Positions 45,606-53,992 of a DNA stretch of 64,000 nt are shown here, in pieces. Source of the stretch: Chloroflexota bacterium (GTDB lineage Bacteria; Chloroflexota; Anaerolineae; Aggregatilineales; J027); assembly GCA_013112715.1 (NCBI GenBank), contig JABFGB010000008.1:1-64000 (forward strand). Reading direction: 5' to 3'. Made by a program: the position numbers and the translations under genes. Position 1 is the first letter of the stretch; the number at the start of each line of letters is the position of its first letter. Below the pieces are notes generated by a model that did no database searches, was not told the origin of the DNA, and saw nothing but the letters and a program-made list of their open reading frames with translations.

Positions 45606-47732
45606 ATGGAAGATTTAACAACCGAAACCCGTGCTTTTGCACCCTACCAAATCGTGTATCTGGTAACGCATCCCCCTAATGCCACGCCAAGTGCAGTGGT
45701 TGATTTTTTAAAGACCTTTTTGGCTTCAAACGACTGCCTTGTTCCCGAAATTGATATTTCATCGGAAAAACCTCCTCTTCGCTTTGTAAGCGAGGCGTCC
45801 CTGTCCCACCGCCTGCCACCTGTTACTTATATAGCTGCGACGTACCCCAGACTGCCGGATGCCGATCTTTTCAAAGAGGTTCTGAAAATTTATCGTATCC
45901 TCGTTCCATTTAGAGAACCATCATCCGCCGAAAGGTTTTTTCAGCCTATTCTTAAGACATGGGAGAAGAATGCGCCGTCGGGATTACAAACATTTTTGAC
46001 AACGACTGGTCGGGGTGTTCACCAAATCTACTGGAAATTACGTAGGGTTACGGGCAATCGTAAAGATTACACGCCCCAAGAATTCGAACTACTGGGAGCC
46101 TCACCCAATTGGTTAAGCAACGGAGCGCCAAATGAGCCGCCAGCACCGCCAGATTCGGGTACAGGTGGGGGCGGGCCAGCGGGCAATCCAGTTGCAGCGA
46201 CCCTCAACAAGCCATCCGACTATCAGTTTTCGGTTGAGCCAACCGGGGTGACGGGTTTCCCCGCCAATTTGATGAAATATTATGAACAAGCCTTTGGGTT
46301 CAAATCCAACAACCCCAACGCCAAAAAATCTGTTGCGACTGTCATCAAAACATTTCAACACACACTGCAAATGATGCTAGAACATCCGCTGCCGAAGGAT
46401 GCGGTCAAACCCCAAAAAGTACGAGTTGTAATTTTGGACACGGCTCCGCCAACTAAAGACCCCGACCCTCCAGATATTGGGGAGAAGCGGCTGGCTAAGG
46501 ATGTTCTTCCCATCAGTCTTTCAAAAGCCTATGATGAGTTTGGCGCTACCAATCCCCTGCTAGAATCTTTGCTGCGCTCAACGGATTCAGCGACAGGACT
46601 TGTCGAAGGCCCTCGGCGTGATGCTGTAACAAATGAGCCAAAGTCGGATATTTTGCGCATCACCTATTTTGCCGATCCCATTACAGGCGAGACATTTGAT
46701 GCGAAACTGATTGTCCAACCGGGATACGAACTTCACCGTGCCTGCGTCCAAGATCAATATTTCCGGCAGTGGAAAATGGATCATGGCCTATTTGCGGCGG
46801 GCATTATTCACTCCATATCGCCGGGGACAGAACTCCACCTCGTCGAAGTCCTCAATGCGTTTGGGTCAGGGACGCTTATGACCTACCTCGTGGGTTTGGA
46901 TACCGCCCTGAAAGGATTTGACCCTGACAAGGAGAAATTGGTCATCAATTTGAGTCTGACATTCAGTGTGCCCGCAAATGCTGACCACCCGGACGCATGG
47001 CTAAAAGAACTCTATTTGGCCTTAGATCAGGAAGACCCTGAATTACGGGGATTACTCGATAGTATCTTGGTTGACCTTGAGCAATTTCTAACGTATTTGT
47101 CTTTGCCCATTACGTTGCCGATGGCGACTGTAGCCTACGCGCAAGCCAATCCCAATATCCCGCCCTCCAAGAAAAATGTCTTGGACGGACTGCTCAAGCT
47201 TTATCATATCCAAGATCGTATTGCGCGGGTCGTCAATGCGGGTGGGGTGGTGGTGGCCGCAGCGGGAAATGATGGATTAAATGGCGGAAAATCACGCACC
47301 CCGGCGCGGATGCCTGCTTCTATGCCAACCGTGTTAGGGGTCGCCGCCCTTGATTCCAGTAATAACCAACTAACCGACTATAGCAATCTGGCAGATTATC
47401 CCGTTCATGCGGGTGTTGCCGTATTCGGTGGGGATACTTCACCTGCCAATCCGAAATTTAGCAACGCAAAGACTGGTATCTTGGGTGTTTATACTGGCCC
47501 CTATCCGGAAAATCCACCTGACCTAAGTAAGGAAGATTGGCAACGGCTGGTTCCTAATACGACGGGATGGGCGCGGTGGTCGGGTACGTCGTTTGCTGCC
47601 CCAATCATTTCAGGCCTCATAGCCGAGATGATGAGTCGGGGCTGGTCGGGTGAGGAAGCCCTAACGATCTTGCGTATCGCCTTCCCAGAGCAGTATGCAC
47701 ACGAGCATGTGATACGACTAAAACAGGGGTAG
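45606..47732 (+). CDS. Subtilisin-like (S8) serine protease, cytoplasmic
   Basis: A 708-residue protein with no signal peptide. The S8 catalytic triad is present: D278 ('VVILDTAPP'), H393 ('KMDHGLFAAGII') and S662 ('WSGTSFAAPIISG'), with oxyanion N555 ('VVAAAGNDG'). About 110 residues separate D and H, more than usual, and the H-to-S region also contains insertions. The first ~250 residues form an extension of unknown fold with a Pro/Gly linker near residue 180. Being intracellular and co-encoded with a CHAT protease and a sigma factor, it could be a zymogen activated by CHAT, or the reverse. ATG 45606 is 21 bases after the CHAT stop, with AGAGGCGAC upstream. It ends the operon at a terminator. 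Confidence 0.85.
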   Translation: MEDLTTETRAFAPYQIVYLVTHPPNATPSAVVDFLKTFLASNDCLVPEIDISSEKPPLRFVSEASLSHRLPPVTYIAATYPRLPDADLFKEVLKIYRILVPFREPSSAERFFQPILKTWEKNAPSGLQTFLTTTGRGVHQIYWKLRRVTGNRKDYTPQEFELLGASPNWLSNGAPNEPPAPPDSGTGGGGPAGNPVAATLNKPSDYQFSVEPTGVTGFPANLMKYYEQAFGFKSNNPNAKKSVATVIKTFQHTLQMMLEHPLPKDAVKPQKVRVVILDTAPPTKDPDPPDIGEKRLAKDVLPISLSKAYDEFGATNPLLESLLRSTDSATGLVEGPRRDAVTNEPKSDILRITYFADPITGETFDAKLIVQPGYELHRACVQDQYFRQWKMDHGLFAAGIIHSISPGTELHLVEVLNAFGSGTLMTYLVGLDTALKGFDPDKEKLVINLSLTFSVPANADHPDAWLKELYLALDQEDPELRGLLDSILVDLEQFLTYLSLPITLPMATVAYAQANPNIPPSKKNVLDGLLKLYHIQDRIARVVNAGGVVVAAAGNDGLNGGKSRTPARMPASMPTVLGVAALDSSNNQLTDYSNLADYPVHAGVAVFGGDTSPANPKFSNAKTGILGVYTGPYPENPPDLSKEDWQRLVPNTTGWARWSGTSFAAPIISGLIAEMMSRGWSGEEALTILRIAFPEQYAHEHVIRLKQG

Positions 47733-47762
47733 TGGGATTTTTTCAAAGTTTTGCAGCAAGAG

Positions 47763-47792
47763 CAAAGGGTCGTTGGTGGCCCTTTGTTTTTT
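47763..47792 (+). terminator. Terminator of the sigma/CHAT/subtilase operon
   Basis: CAAAGGG and CCCTTTG form a seven-pair stem around a ten-base loop, followed by six T residues. It lies 30 bases after the subtilase stop. Confidence 0.8.
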
Positions 47793-47854
47793 GATAGGTA
47801 TCAGAAGTAGCCCTTCAATAAATTCTGCGGATATTTGGTAATTGGCAAAAACAT

Positions 47855-47989
47855 CTAGCTGTAAAACCCACACAGTTGCCCCTCTAAAGACACATCCTCC
47901 CCTTGCAAGCGATGGTCACTACCCGTCGTTGGATTATAGGGATGAACCTTAGCACCAGTCGAAGGCGATAACCATAAAGATGCGCTCAT
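47855..47989 (-). pseudogene. Short minus-strand frame, probable gene remnant
   Basis: In the ~360-base gap after the operon terminator a minus-strand frame from ATG 47989 encodes 44 residues including 'SLWLSPSTGAKVHPYNPTTG' and ending 'QLCGFYS'. The frame stays open about 14 codons upstream of the ATG to a stop near 48032. It has protein-like composition and no ribosome binding site. I read it as the 3' remnant of a lost gene, or a small unrecognised one. The remainder of the gap (48040-48151) is AT-rich and probably carries the haem-operon promoter. Confidence 0.25.
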
Positions 47990-48151
47990 CGCGCCATCGG
48001 TTACACTGCTTTGGCTACATTTCAGCCACTTTGTTTATACCAAATGCGAGACCATCTCGTTTTTTAACTTGCATTAAATGATAATTTTAGATAGATTTAT
48101 ATAACTTTGCATAGATTTTAATATGCTTTTTTCAAGGATGAATTTAGGAAC

Positions 48152-49291
48152 ATGGGCACCCCCGGATCAAGACCGAATCATCGTCCAAATCATCAGCCTA
48201 GCGGTCAACCTGAAGACCGAGGCCGACAACTTGCACGTCGCCAGTATGTGCGATTTGCATTTTATCGAGTTGATCCTCTTTGGCGTAGATTGGAAGCTGG
48301 TGAACAAACGCTCCAAAAGCAAGAATTGGCGGATGTTATCCGTACTTTTAATCGGCGGATGCTGCTCCGGCCTTACAGCCTCATGGGTACACGATCTGAC
48401 GCCGAACTTTTGCTCTGGCAAATCGCCGGAAATCCGCTCCCGTTTCGAGAACTTGCTACGGCGATTGCCAGTACGCGAATGGGGGGCTATTTGAATATGG
48501 TCTACTCCTATTTTTCCCAGACCAAACGCTCTATCTATGAAATCCGTAGCGCCAACGATGATAGTCACGAAGAACGCTTGGTTATTGACCCGTCGGAGGC
48601 CAAATACCTTTTTGTTTATCCGTTCATCAAAACACGCGATTGGTATCAGTTGTCCCTGCACGCACGACAAGGAATTATGGACGAACATATTGAAGTTGGG
48701 CGAAAATATCCCTCGGTTCGACTCAACACCACCTATAGCTTTGGACTGGACGATTATGAGTTTATTGTTGCATTTGAAACCGATGAACCCTCCGATTTCC
48801 TTGATTTGGTACAGGAACTCCGCGAAACCGAGTCCAGCCGATATACCTTGCAAGACACCCCCTTATTCACCTCAATCAATATGCGCCTTGAAGAAGCCTT
48901 AGATGCACTTGGCGGGCCACCCATTGCCCAAACTGTGCTCTCGGAGGAAATCCATGAGGCGTGGGTGGAAGTCTGCCCATTGGATGAATTTGCCCCCGGT
49001 GAGACCAAGATAGTTTTCCTTGAGGGCAAGATGGTGGGGCTTTTTAATGTTGAGGGCACGATTTACGCCATCAATAATCGCTGTACTCATGCGCGTGGGC
49101 CATTAACCGAGGGTGCGGTGAATGCCCATGAATGCAGCGTGGTATGCCCTTGGCACTATGGCAAATTTGACCTTAGGACAGGTGCGGCGCTGGATGGGGT
49201 GGTCAGAAAACCCGTTGAGACGTATCAGATTGAAATCCGGGATGGTGTGATTTATGTTGGCACACCGATTGCCGAAAAAATAGAAGGATAG
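48152..49291 (+). CDS. Chlorite dismutase/HemQ-like domain fused to a Rieske [2Fe-2S] domain
   Basis: Residues ~30-245 are a chlorite dismutase-family domain: 'YVRFAFYRVDPLWRRL', 'YLFVYPFIKTRDWYQLSLHA', 'IMDEHIEVGRKYP' with the likely proximal haem ligand H179, 'GLDDYEFIVAFETDEP' and 'RYTLQDTPLFTSI'. In this family HemQ decarboxylates Fe-coproporphyrin III to haem b, and the location at the head of a haem cluster fits that job. Residues ~268-370 are a Rieske ferredoxin domain with C311-x-H313 ('NRCTHARGPL') and C332-x2-H335 ('VVCPWHYGKFD'). The fusion could feed electrons to, or remove them from, the haem site. ATG 48152 is preceded by TTAGGAAC. The first ~28 residues are poorly conserved. 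Confidence 0.85.
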   Translation: MGTPGSRPNHRPNHQPSGQPEDRGRQLARRQYVRFAFYRVDPLWRRLEAGEQTLQKQELADVIRTFNRRMLLRPYSLMGTRSDAELLLWQIAGNPLPFRELATAIASTRMGGYLNMVYSYFSQTKRSIYEIRSANDDSHEERLVIDPSEAKYLFVYPFIKTRDWYQLSLHARQGIMDEHIEVGRKYPSVRLNTTYSFGLDDYEFIVAFETDEPSDFLDLVQELRETESSRYTLQDTPLFTSINMRLEEALDALGGPPIAQTVLSEEIHEAWVEVCPLDEFAPGETKIVFLEGKMVGLFNVEGTIYAINNRCTHARGPLTEGAVNAHECSVVCPWHYGKFDLRTGAALDGVVRKPVETYQIEIRDGVIYVGTPIAEKIEG

Positions 49292-49301
49292 TGTTCTGAT
49301 T

Positions 49302-50375
49302 ATGAGTATACATGGCGCACAAATCGTCGGGGCATCCAAATATGACGATGAGGCCCGATCCTACGATGCGATTCTAGTTTTGTCGTTTGGTGGCCCAGAG
49401 GGAATGGAGGATGTGATCCCGTTTCTTCAAAATGTCGCGGAAGGACGTGCTATCCCACAACAACGGTTAGAAGAAGTGGCCGCCCATTATTATGACTTTG
49501 GCGGGGTAAGCCCCATTAATCAACAGAACCGCCTCCTGATCGCTGCTTTAGAAAAAGAACTTAAGCAGCATGGCCCACAACTGCCCATCTATTTTGGCAA
49601 TCGCAACTGGCATCCTTTTCTCACCGATACGCTGCGTCAAATGCGGGATGACGGGGTGCAGCGGGCGCTTGTATTTGTTACCTCCGCCTTTAGCTCCTAC
49701 TCCGGTTGCCGCCAATATCGAGAAGATGTGATACGGGCCTGTGAAACTGCGGGAACGGATGTACCTACTTTCGATAAACTGCGCGTTTTTTATAATCACC
49801 CCGGTTTTATTGAGCCAATGGTGGAAAAAACACAGCAGGCCCTCACCCAATTCCCACCCGAAACACGGGATGATGTGCATTTTGTTTTTACCGCACACAG
49901 TATCCCGATGGGCATGGCCCGCAATAGTCCATATGTGGCCCAGTTGGAAGAAGCGTGTCGCCTGATAGCGGAACATATCGGCACGACCAACTATCAATTG
50001 GTATATCAAAGTCGAAGCGGCCCACCACATGTCCCATGGCTAGAGCCGGATATTTGTGACTATCTTCAGCAACTGAAAGGGCATGGGATTGGCAACGTCC
50101 TGATTATTCCGATTGGGTTCATCTCTGACCATATGGAAGTCCTTTTTGATTTAGATACCGAAGCAAAACATTTGGCTTCTGAACTCGGCATTCATCTCGT
50201 TCGCGCGGAAACGGTAGGGACACATCCGGCATTTATTCAAATGATCCGTGAGCTTATCTTGGAACGCATGACCGCACATCCTGAGCGACGTTTTTTGGGG
50301 ACACATGGCCCAAGCCATGATATCTGCCCCATTGATTGTTGTCTAAAAGGGGAGGGTGGTCGCCCCCACGCCTAA
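49302..50375 (+). CDS. hemH: Ferrochelatase (coproporphyrin ferrochelatase type)
   Basis: Inserts Fe(II) into the porphyrin ring. The 357-residue protein has 'DAILVLSFGGPEGMEDVIPF', 'YDFGGVSPINQQNR', the catalytic His in 'FVFTAHSIPMGMA', 'YQSRSGPPHVPWLEPDI' and 'IPIGFISDHMEVLFDLDTEA'. It has the cysteines expected for the actinobacterial [2Fe-2S] form: C136 ('SSYSGCRQYRED') and C342/C346/C347 in the tail ('HDICPIDCC'). Together with a HemQ-like gene ten bases upstream and no hemN or hemF, this suggests it acts on coproporphyrin III (CpfC). ATG 49302 follows the previous stop by ten bases, so translation is likely coupled. Confidence 0.93.
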   Translation: MSIHGAQIVGASKYDDEARSYDAILVLSFGGPEGMEDVIPFLQNVAEGRAIPQQRLEEVAAHYYDFGGVSPINQQNRLLIAALEKELKQHGPQLPIYFGNRNWHPFLTDTLRQMRDDGVQRALVFVTSAFSSYSGCRQYREDVIRACETAGTDVPTFDKLRVFYNHPGFIEPMVEKTQQALTQFPPETRDDVHFVFTAHSIPMGMARNSPYVAQLEEACRLIAEHIGTTNYQLVYQSRSGPPHVPWLEPDICDYLQQLKGHGIGNVLIIPIGFISDHMEVLFDLDTEAKHLASELGIHLVRAETVGTHPAFIQMIRELILERMTAHPERRFLGTHGPSHDICPIDCCLKGEGGRPHA

Positions 50376-50505
50376 TCACAATAATCCATGACATATGACC
50401 TGAGTTCGGTGACAGAATGTACTGCGAAGAGGGTGTTGCTCGGATTATCTTATACGCAGTTTTGCCTAGTTTTGCTTATATTTACATGACTTTGAGGACA
50501 ACACC

Positions 50506-51618
50506 ATGACCTATCCGGCACCACGTCTTGTTTTCTGGGAAACTACCGCAGGCTGTAATCTGCGCTGTATCCACTGTCGGCGCGTAACGGTTGCGGATCA
50601 ACTTACTCCGCAAGATTTAACGACAACAGATGCTTTTGCCATGATTGATGCTATCGCTGGGGTAGGCAAACCCGTATTTGTTTTATCGGGTGGGGAACCC
50701 CTGTTCCGACCTGATATTTATGAGATTGCCCGTTATGCGACGGATGCGGGTTTGCCAGTCGCATTGGCAACCAACGGCACATTGATTGATGATGCGGTGG
50801 CGGAGCGTATCAAGGCGAGTGGTGTCCGCCGGGTCAGCATTTCTTTTGATGGCGCCGACGCTGGAACCCATGATGCCTTTCGTGGGTTGACCGGTTCATT
50901 TGAGGCGGCGATTGTTGGGTTTAGGGCGTTACGTAAGGTTGGCCTTCCTGTACAAATTAACACCACAGTGGCTAACCATAATAAAGCACAATTGGATAGT
51001 ATGTTGTTATTGGCAAAAGACTTGGATGCGGTGGGCCTGCATCTTTTCTTGCTAGTACCCGTTGGCTGTGGGGTGCAAATCGCCGAAGAGCAGATGATTA
51101 ATGCACAGGAATATGAGCGCGTCCTCAACTGGCTCTATGACATCGAACAATCTGAGCCGGAACTGCAATTAAAGGCTACCTGTGCGCCCCATTATTTTCG
51201 GGTGATGCGTACCCGCCGCGCCGAAGAACGCCGCAAAGGGACGCAGCAGGAACTTCCTGCCAGTTATGACCGACAGGTGCATGGTCATCCGCATGGGCAA
51301 ATGCACGCCGCCACCAAGGGCTGCTTGGCTGGGACAGGTGTGTGTTTTATCTCCCATCGCGGGGAAGTGTTCCCCTGTGGTTACTTGCCTGTTGAGGCTG
51401 GGAATATTCATCAACAGGATTTTTCGGAAATTTGGCAGGGCAGTCCCTTGTTCGCAGAATTGCGCGACCCCGATGCCCTCGAAGGCAAATGCGGCATCTG
51501 TCAGTTCAAATCGTTGTGTGCGGGTTGCCGTGCTCGTTCCTATGGGGTCAGCGGCAATTATTTGGCCGAAGAGCCATTCTGCGCGTATCAGCCAGCAACA
51601 AGACAGGTTGTACTTTAA
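50506..51618 (+). CDS. Radical SAM/SPASM protein, AhbD/NirJ-like
   Basis: A 370-residue radical SAM enzyme. The SAM cluster is CX3CX2C at 'TAGCNLRCIHCR', followed by 'VLSGGEPLFRPDI' (SAM-binding GGE). The C-terminal SPASM region has many cysteines: 'GCLAGTGVCFISHRGEVFPC', 'CGICQFKSLCAGCRARSYG' and 'EPFC'. Location inside a haem cluster and overall shape fit AhbD (Fe-coproporphyrin decarboxylase) or the related NirJ. This would be a second candidate for the last step, in addition to the HemQ-like protein. ATG 50506 after GAGGACAACACC; 130 bases behind hemH, 26 before hemA. Other SPASM proteins that modify peptides cannot be excluded. Confidence 0.75.
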   Translation: MTYPAPRLVFWETTAGCNLRCIHCRRVTVADQLTPQDLTTTDAFAMIDAIAGVGKPVFVLSGGEPLFRPDIYEIARYATDAGLPVALATNGTLIDDAVAERIKASGVRRVSISFDGADAGTHDAFRGLTGSFEAAIVGFRALRKVGLPVQINTTVANHNKAQLDSMLLLAKDLDAVGLHLFLLVPVGCGVQIAEEQMINAQEYERVLNWLYDIEQSEPELQLKATCAPHYFRVMRTRRAEERRKGTQQELPASYDRQVHGHPHGQMHAATKGCLAGTGVCFISHRGEVFPCGYLPVEAGNIHQQDFSEIWQGSPLFAELRDPDALEGKCGICQFKSLCAGCRARSYGVSGNYLAEEPFCAYQPATRQVVL

Positions 51619-51644
51619 GGCCATTTCTATTCAGGAGCGCTTTT

Positions 51645-53057
51645 GTGACTATCGCTGTCGTCGGACTAAACTACCGAACCACCCCTGTCGAAATTCGGGA
51701 AAAATTGACCCTCGCCGGTTGTGCTTTCCAGATTGCATTGGAAGACCTAAAAAGTCTTACCCAGTCACCCGCTGACAATCAATCATTGGTCATCCATGAA
51801 GGGGTCCTTTTATCTACGTGTAACCGACTGGAAATCTATGTAGAGGCATCGGCGGTGGATGAGGGAATTAAGCTCATCAAACGATTTATATCGAAACTTC
51901 AGAATCTGCCCGATAGTGAAATAGACAGCTATTTGTATCAACGTATTGCGAATGATGCGATTCAACACCTGATGCGGGTCGCCTGCGGCCTCGATTCTAT
52001 GATTTTGGGTGAGGCTCAAGTGCTGGGACAGGTGACGCAAGCCTTTGAAGATGCCCGCACCGCAGCCCTAACCGGCCCGATTTTGTCGCATCTGTTTGCA
52101 CAGGCCATTCATACCGGCAAACGGGCACGCACCGAAACCCCCATCAGTCGTTATACCACATCCGTCAGCCATGCCGGGGCACTTCTTTTACTCGAAAAAC
52201 TTGATCACCGTCGCTTGGCGAAGATATTAATCATTGGCGCGGGTGAAATGGCGGTGTTGGCAGCACAGGCCCTTAAGCGATTCGAAATCCATGAGATAGC
52301 CTTTATCAATCGCACCTATAACCGAGCCGAGGCATTGGCGAATGATTTTGACGGGAAGGCTATGACATGGTATCAGCTTCACGAAGCGCTGGTATGGGCC
52401 GATGCAGTCGTGTGTGCTACTGGAGCGCCGCATACGATTCTCTATCGTTCCGATTTAGAAGCAGTGGTTTCTCAGCGAATAGGCCACCCATTGGTGATTG
52501 TGGATATTGCGGTTCCGCGTGATGTGGAAGATGGTGTTCGGGAACTACCCAATATTCAATATTATGATATTGATGACCTGCAATCGGTGGTGGATACCAA
52601 TGTTGAGTTACGGAAAGCCGCCGTTCCAGAGGTCGAAGTGATTATTCAACAAGAAATGGCACGCTTTCTCGAATGGTATAGAGGGCGTCAAGTGACCCCC
52701 GTGATTAAAAATCTGCGCGATTGGGCACAGAATATTGCCGATGAAGAGCTAATGGAGACGTTAGGCCGCCTTTCCGATGCTGATGAGCGTACCCGGCAGA
52801 TTGTCAGCCGAATGGCCCATCGTCTTGTGAATCGGCTGTTGCACGAACCCACCTCGCGTCTAAAGATGCAAGCAAATGTGGGCAACGGCTATGGTTATGC
52901 CCATGCGGTGCGCGAATTGTTTGCGCTTACCGATGGTGAGGCCCATGAATGCCTGTGCAATGAGGGGCAATGCAGTTTCGGAGGGGCTATGGCACGGGAA
53001 TCCAGCCCGTGCAATCTGCAATGTATCTTGCCCTACGCGACAGGTCAAACTCAATGA
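51645..53057 (+). CDS. hemA: Glutamyl-tRNA reductase with a Cys-rich C-terminal tail
   Basis: First committed step of C5 haem synthesis: NADPH reduction of glutamyl-tRNA to glutamate-1-semialdehyde. The catalytic cysteine is C59 ('LLSTCNRLEIYVEA'). 'RVACGLDSMILGEAQVLGQV' and the NADPH fold 'ILIIGAGEMAVLAAQALKRF' and 'FINRTYNRAEALA' are typical. The start is GTG 51645, eight bases after CAGGAG; the longer frame overlapping the radical SAM gene has no homology. The normal protein end is around 'RELFALTDG' (~431), but the frame continues ~37 residues with five cysteines (C436, C438, C443, C456, C460). Part of this tail is encoded by a palindrome. hemC overlaps the stop by ATGA. Confidence 0.92.
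   Translation: MTIAVVGLNYRTTPVEIREKLTLAGCAFQIALEDLKSLTQSPADNQSLVIHEGVLLSTCNRLEIYVEASAVDEGIKLIKRFISKLQNLPDSEIDSYLYQRIANDAIQHLMRVACGLDSMILGEAQVLGQVTQAFEDARTAALTGPILSHLFAQAIHTGKRARTETPISRYTTSVSHAGALLLLEKLDHRRLAKILIIGAGEMAVLAAQALKRFEIHEIAFINRTYNRAEALANDFDGKAMTWYQLHEALVWADAVVCATGAPHTILYRSDLEAVVSQRIGHPLVIVDIAVPRDVEDGVRELPNIQYYDIDDLQSVVDTNVELRKAAVPEVEVIIQQEMARFLEWYRGRQVTPVIKNLRDWAQNIADEELMETLGRLSDADERTRQIVSRMAHRLVNRLLHEPTSRLKMQANVGNGYGYAHAVRELFALTDGEAHECLCNEGQCSFGGAMARESSPCNLQCILPYATGQTQ
52992..53012. repeat. Palindrome within the extra 3' part of hemA
   Basis: GCACGGG and CCCGTGC are a perfect seven-base inverted repeat around AATCCAG. It lies inside the sequence encoding the non-conserved HemA tail, close upstream of hemC. 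It may be a REP-like element that was captured into the reading frame, or an RNA structure affecting the hemA-hemC junction. Confidence 0.5.
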
Positions 53058-53992
53058 GCGCAGTCAAAACATTACGATTTGGGACACGCGGCTCAGATTT
53101 AGCGCTGTGGCAAACCCGATACATCATGAAGTTAATGGAAGAAGCAGTGCCGGCTTTGCACCTCGAATACGAAATAATCAAAACGCGGGGTGATACTATC
53201 CTGCATACCCCACTTCCACTAGTGGGGGGCAAGGGGGTTTTTACAGCGGAACTGGAATCGGCCATATACGAAAAACGTATTGATTGTGCCGTCCACAGCC
53301 TAAAAGATTTACCCACCGAACAGCCCGACGGATTGGTCATTGGGGCGACTCCAATTCGAGCCAATCCCGCCGATGTGCTTATCAGCCGCCGAGGGTATAC
53401 GCTTGCGACTTTGCCAAATGGAGCACGGGTTGGCACAAGCAGCACTCGTCGGGCGGCACAACTTCGCCACCTTCGACCTGATCTGAACACGATTGATATT
53501 CGCGGCAATGTAGACACGCGCATCCAAAAAGCGCTGGCGAAGGATGGCGATTATGATGCAATCGTATTGGCCTTTGCGGGTTTGGAGCGACTGGAGCGTT
53601 TGGAGGTGGTCAGCGAAGTGTTGGATTTTGCGGATATGCTGCCAGCCCCCGGCCAAGGTGCGATTGCCGTGCAGACCCGCGATGAACCGACGCTCTTGGA
53701 GACACTAAGGGTTATCCATCATCAAGACACCGCGCTCGCCATTACCGCTGAACGGGCTTTCCTTGCGGGGTTAGGTGGGGGATGTTCTGTGCCTGTCGCT
53801 GCCTATGCCCAACGACAAAACGGCCAATGGGTGTTGCGTGGACGGGTTTCCGCCCCCGGTGGCACACAACAAATTGATGTTACCTCTACGGCTATTGTGA
53901 ATGATGAACAAGCCGCCTACACACTGGGGATAGCTCTGGCTCAAGAAGCCCTCGCCAAAGGTGCAAAAGCGCTAATGGAGCAGCGGTTATGA
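53054..53992 (+). CDS. hemC: Hydroxymethylbilane synthase (porphobilinogen deaminase)
   Basis: Joins four porphobilinogen units into hydroxymethylbilane. The 312-residue protein begins with 'LRFGTRGSDLALWQTRYIM' and has 'IIKTRGDTI', 'KGVFTAELESAI', 'DCAVHSLKDLPTE' (catalytic Asp region), 'GTSSTRRAAQLRHLRPDL' and 'LPAPGQGAIAVQTRD'. The dipyrromethane cofactor is attached to C244 ('LGGGCSVPVAAYA'). ATG 53054 overlaps the hemA stop, and its own stop overlaps the hemD start, both as ATGA. Confidence 0.95.
   Translation: MSAVKTLRFGTRGSDLALWQTRYIMKLMEEAVPALHLEYEIIKTRGDTILHTPLPLVGGKGVFTAELESAIYEKRIDCAVHSLKDLPTEQPDGLVIGATPIRANPADVLISRRGYTLATLPNGARVGTSSTRRAAQLRHLRPDLNTIDIRGNVDTRIQKALAKDGDYDAIVLAFAGLERLERLEVVSEVLDFADMLPAPGQGAIAVQTRDEPTLLETLRVIHHQDTALAITAERAFLAGLGGGCSVPVAAYAQRQNGQWVLRGRVSAPGGTQQIDVTSTAIVNDEQAAYTLGIALAQEALAKGAKALMEQRL

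Noticed and set aside
41195..47732. A true type III-E CRISPR (Craspase) locus
   Set aside because: Only the sigma and TPR-CHAT resemblance is present. There is no gRAMP/Cas7-11-like protein, no Cas1, no array, and the zinc-binding protein does not look like Csx30.
40848..47792. Integration of the sigma/protease operon at tRNA-Lys as a mobile island
   Set aside because: I see no integrase and no repeat of the tRNA 3' end downstream of the operon.
48123..48494. A 123-residue plus-strand frame beginning at 48123
   Set aside because: It overlaps the HemQ-Rieske gene in another frame, and the latter carries the recognisable domain.
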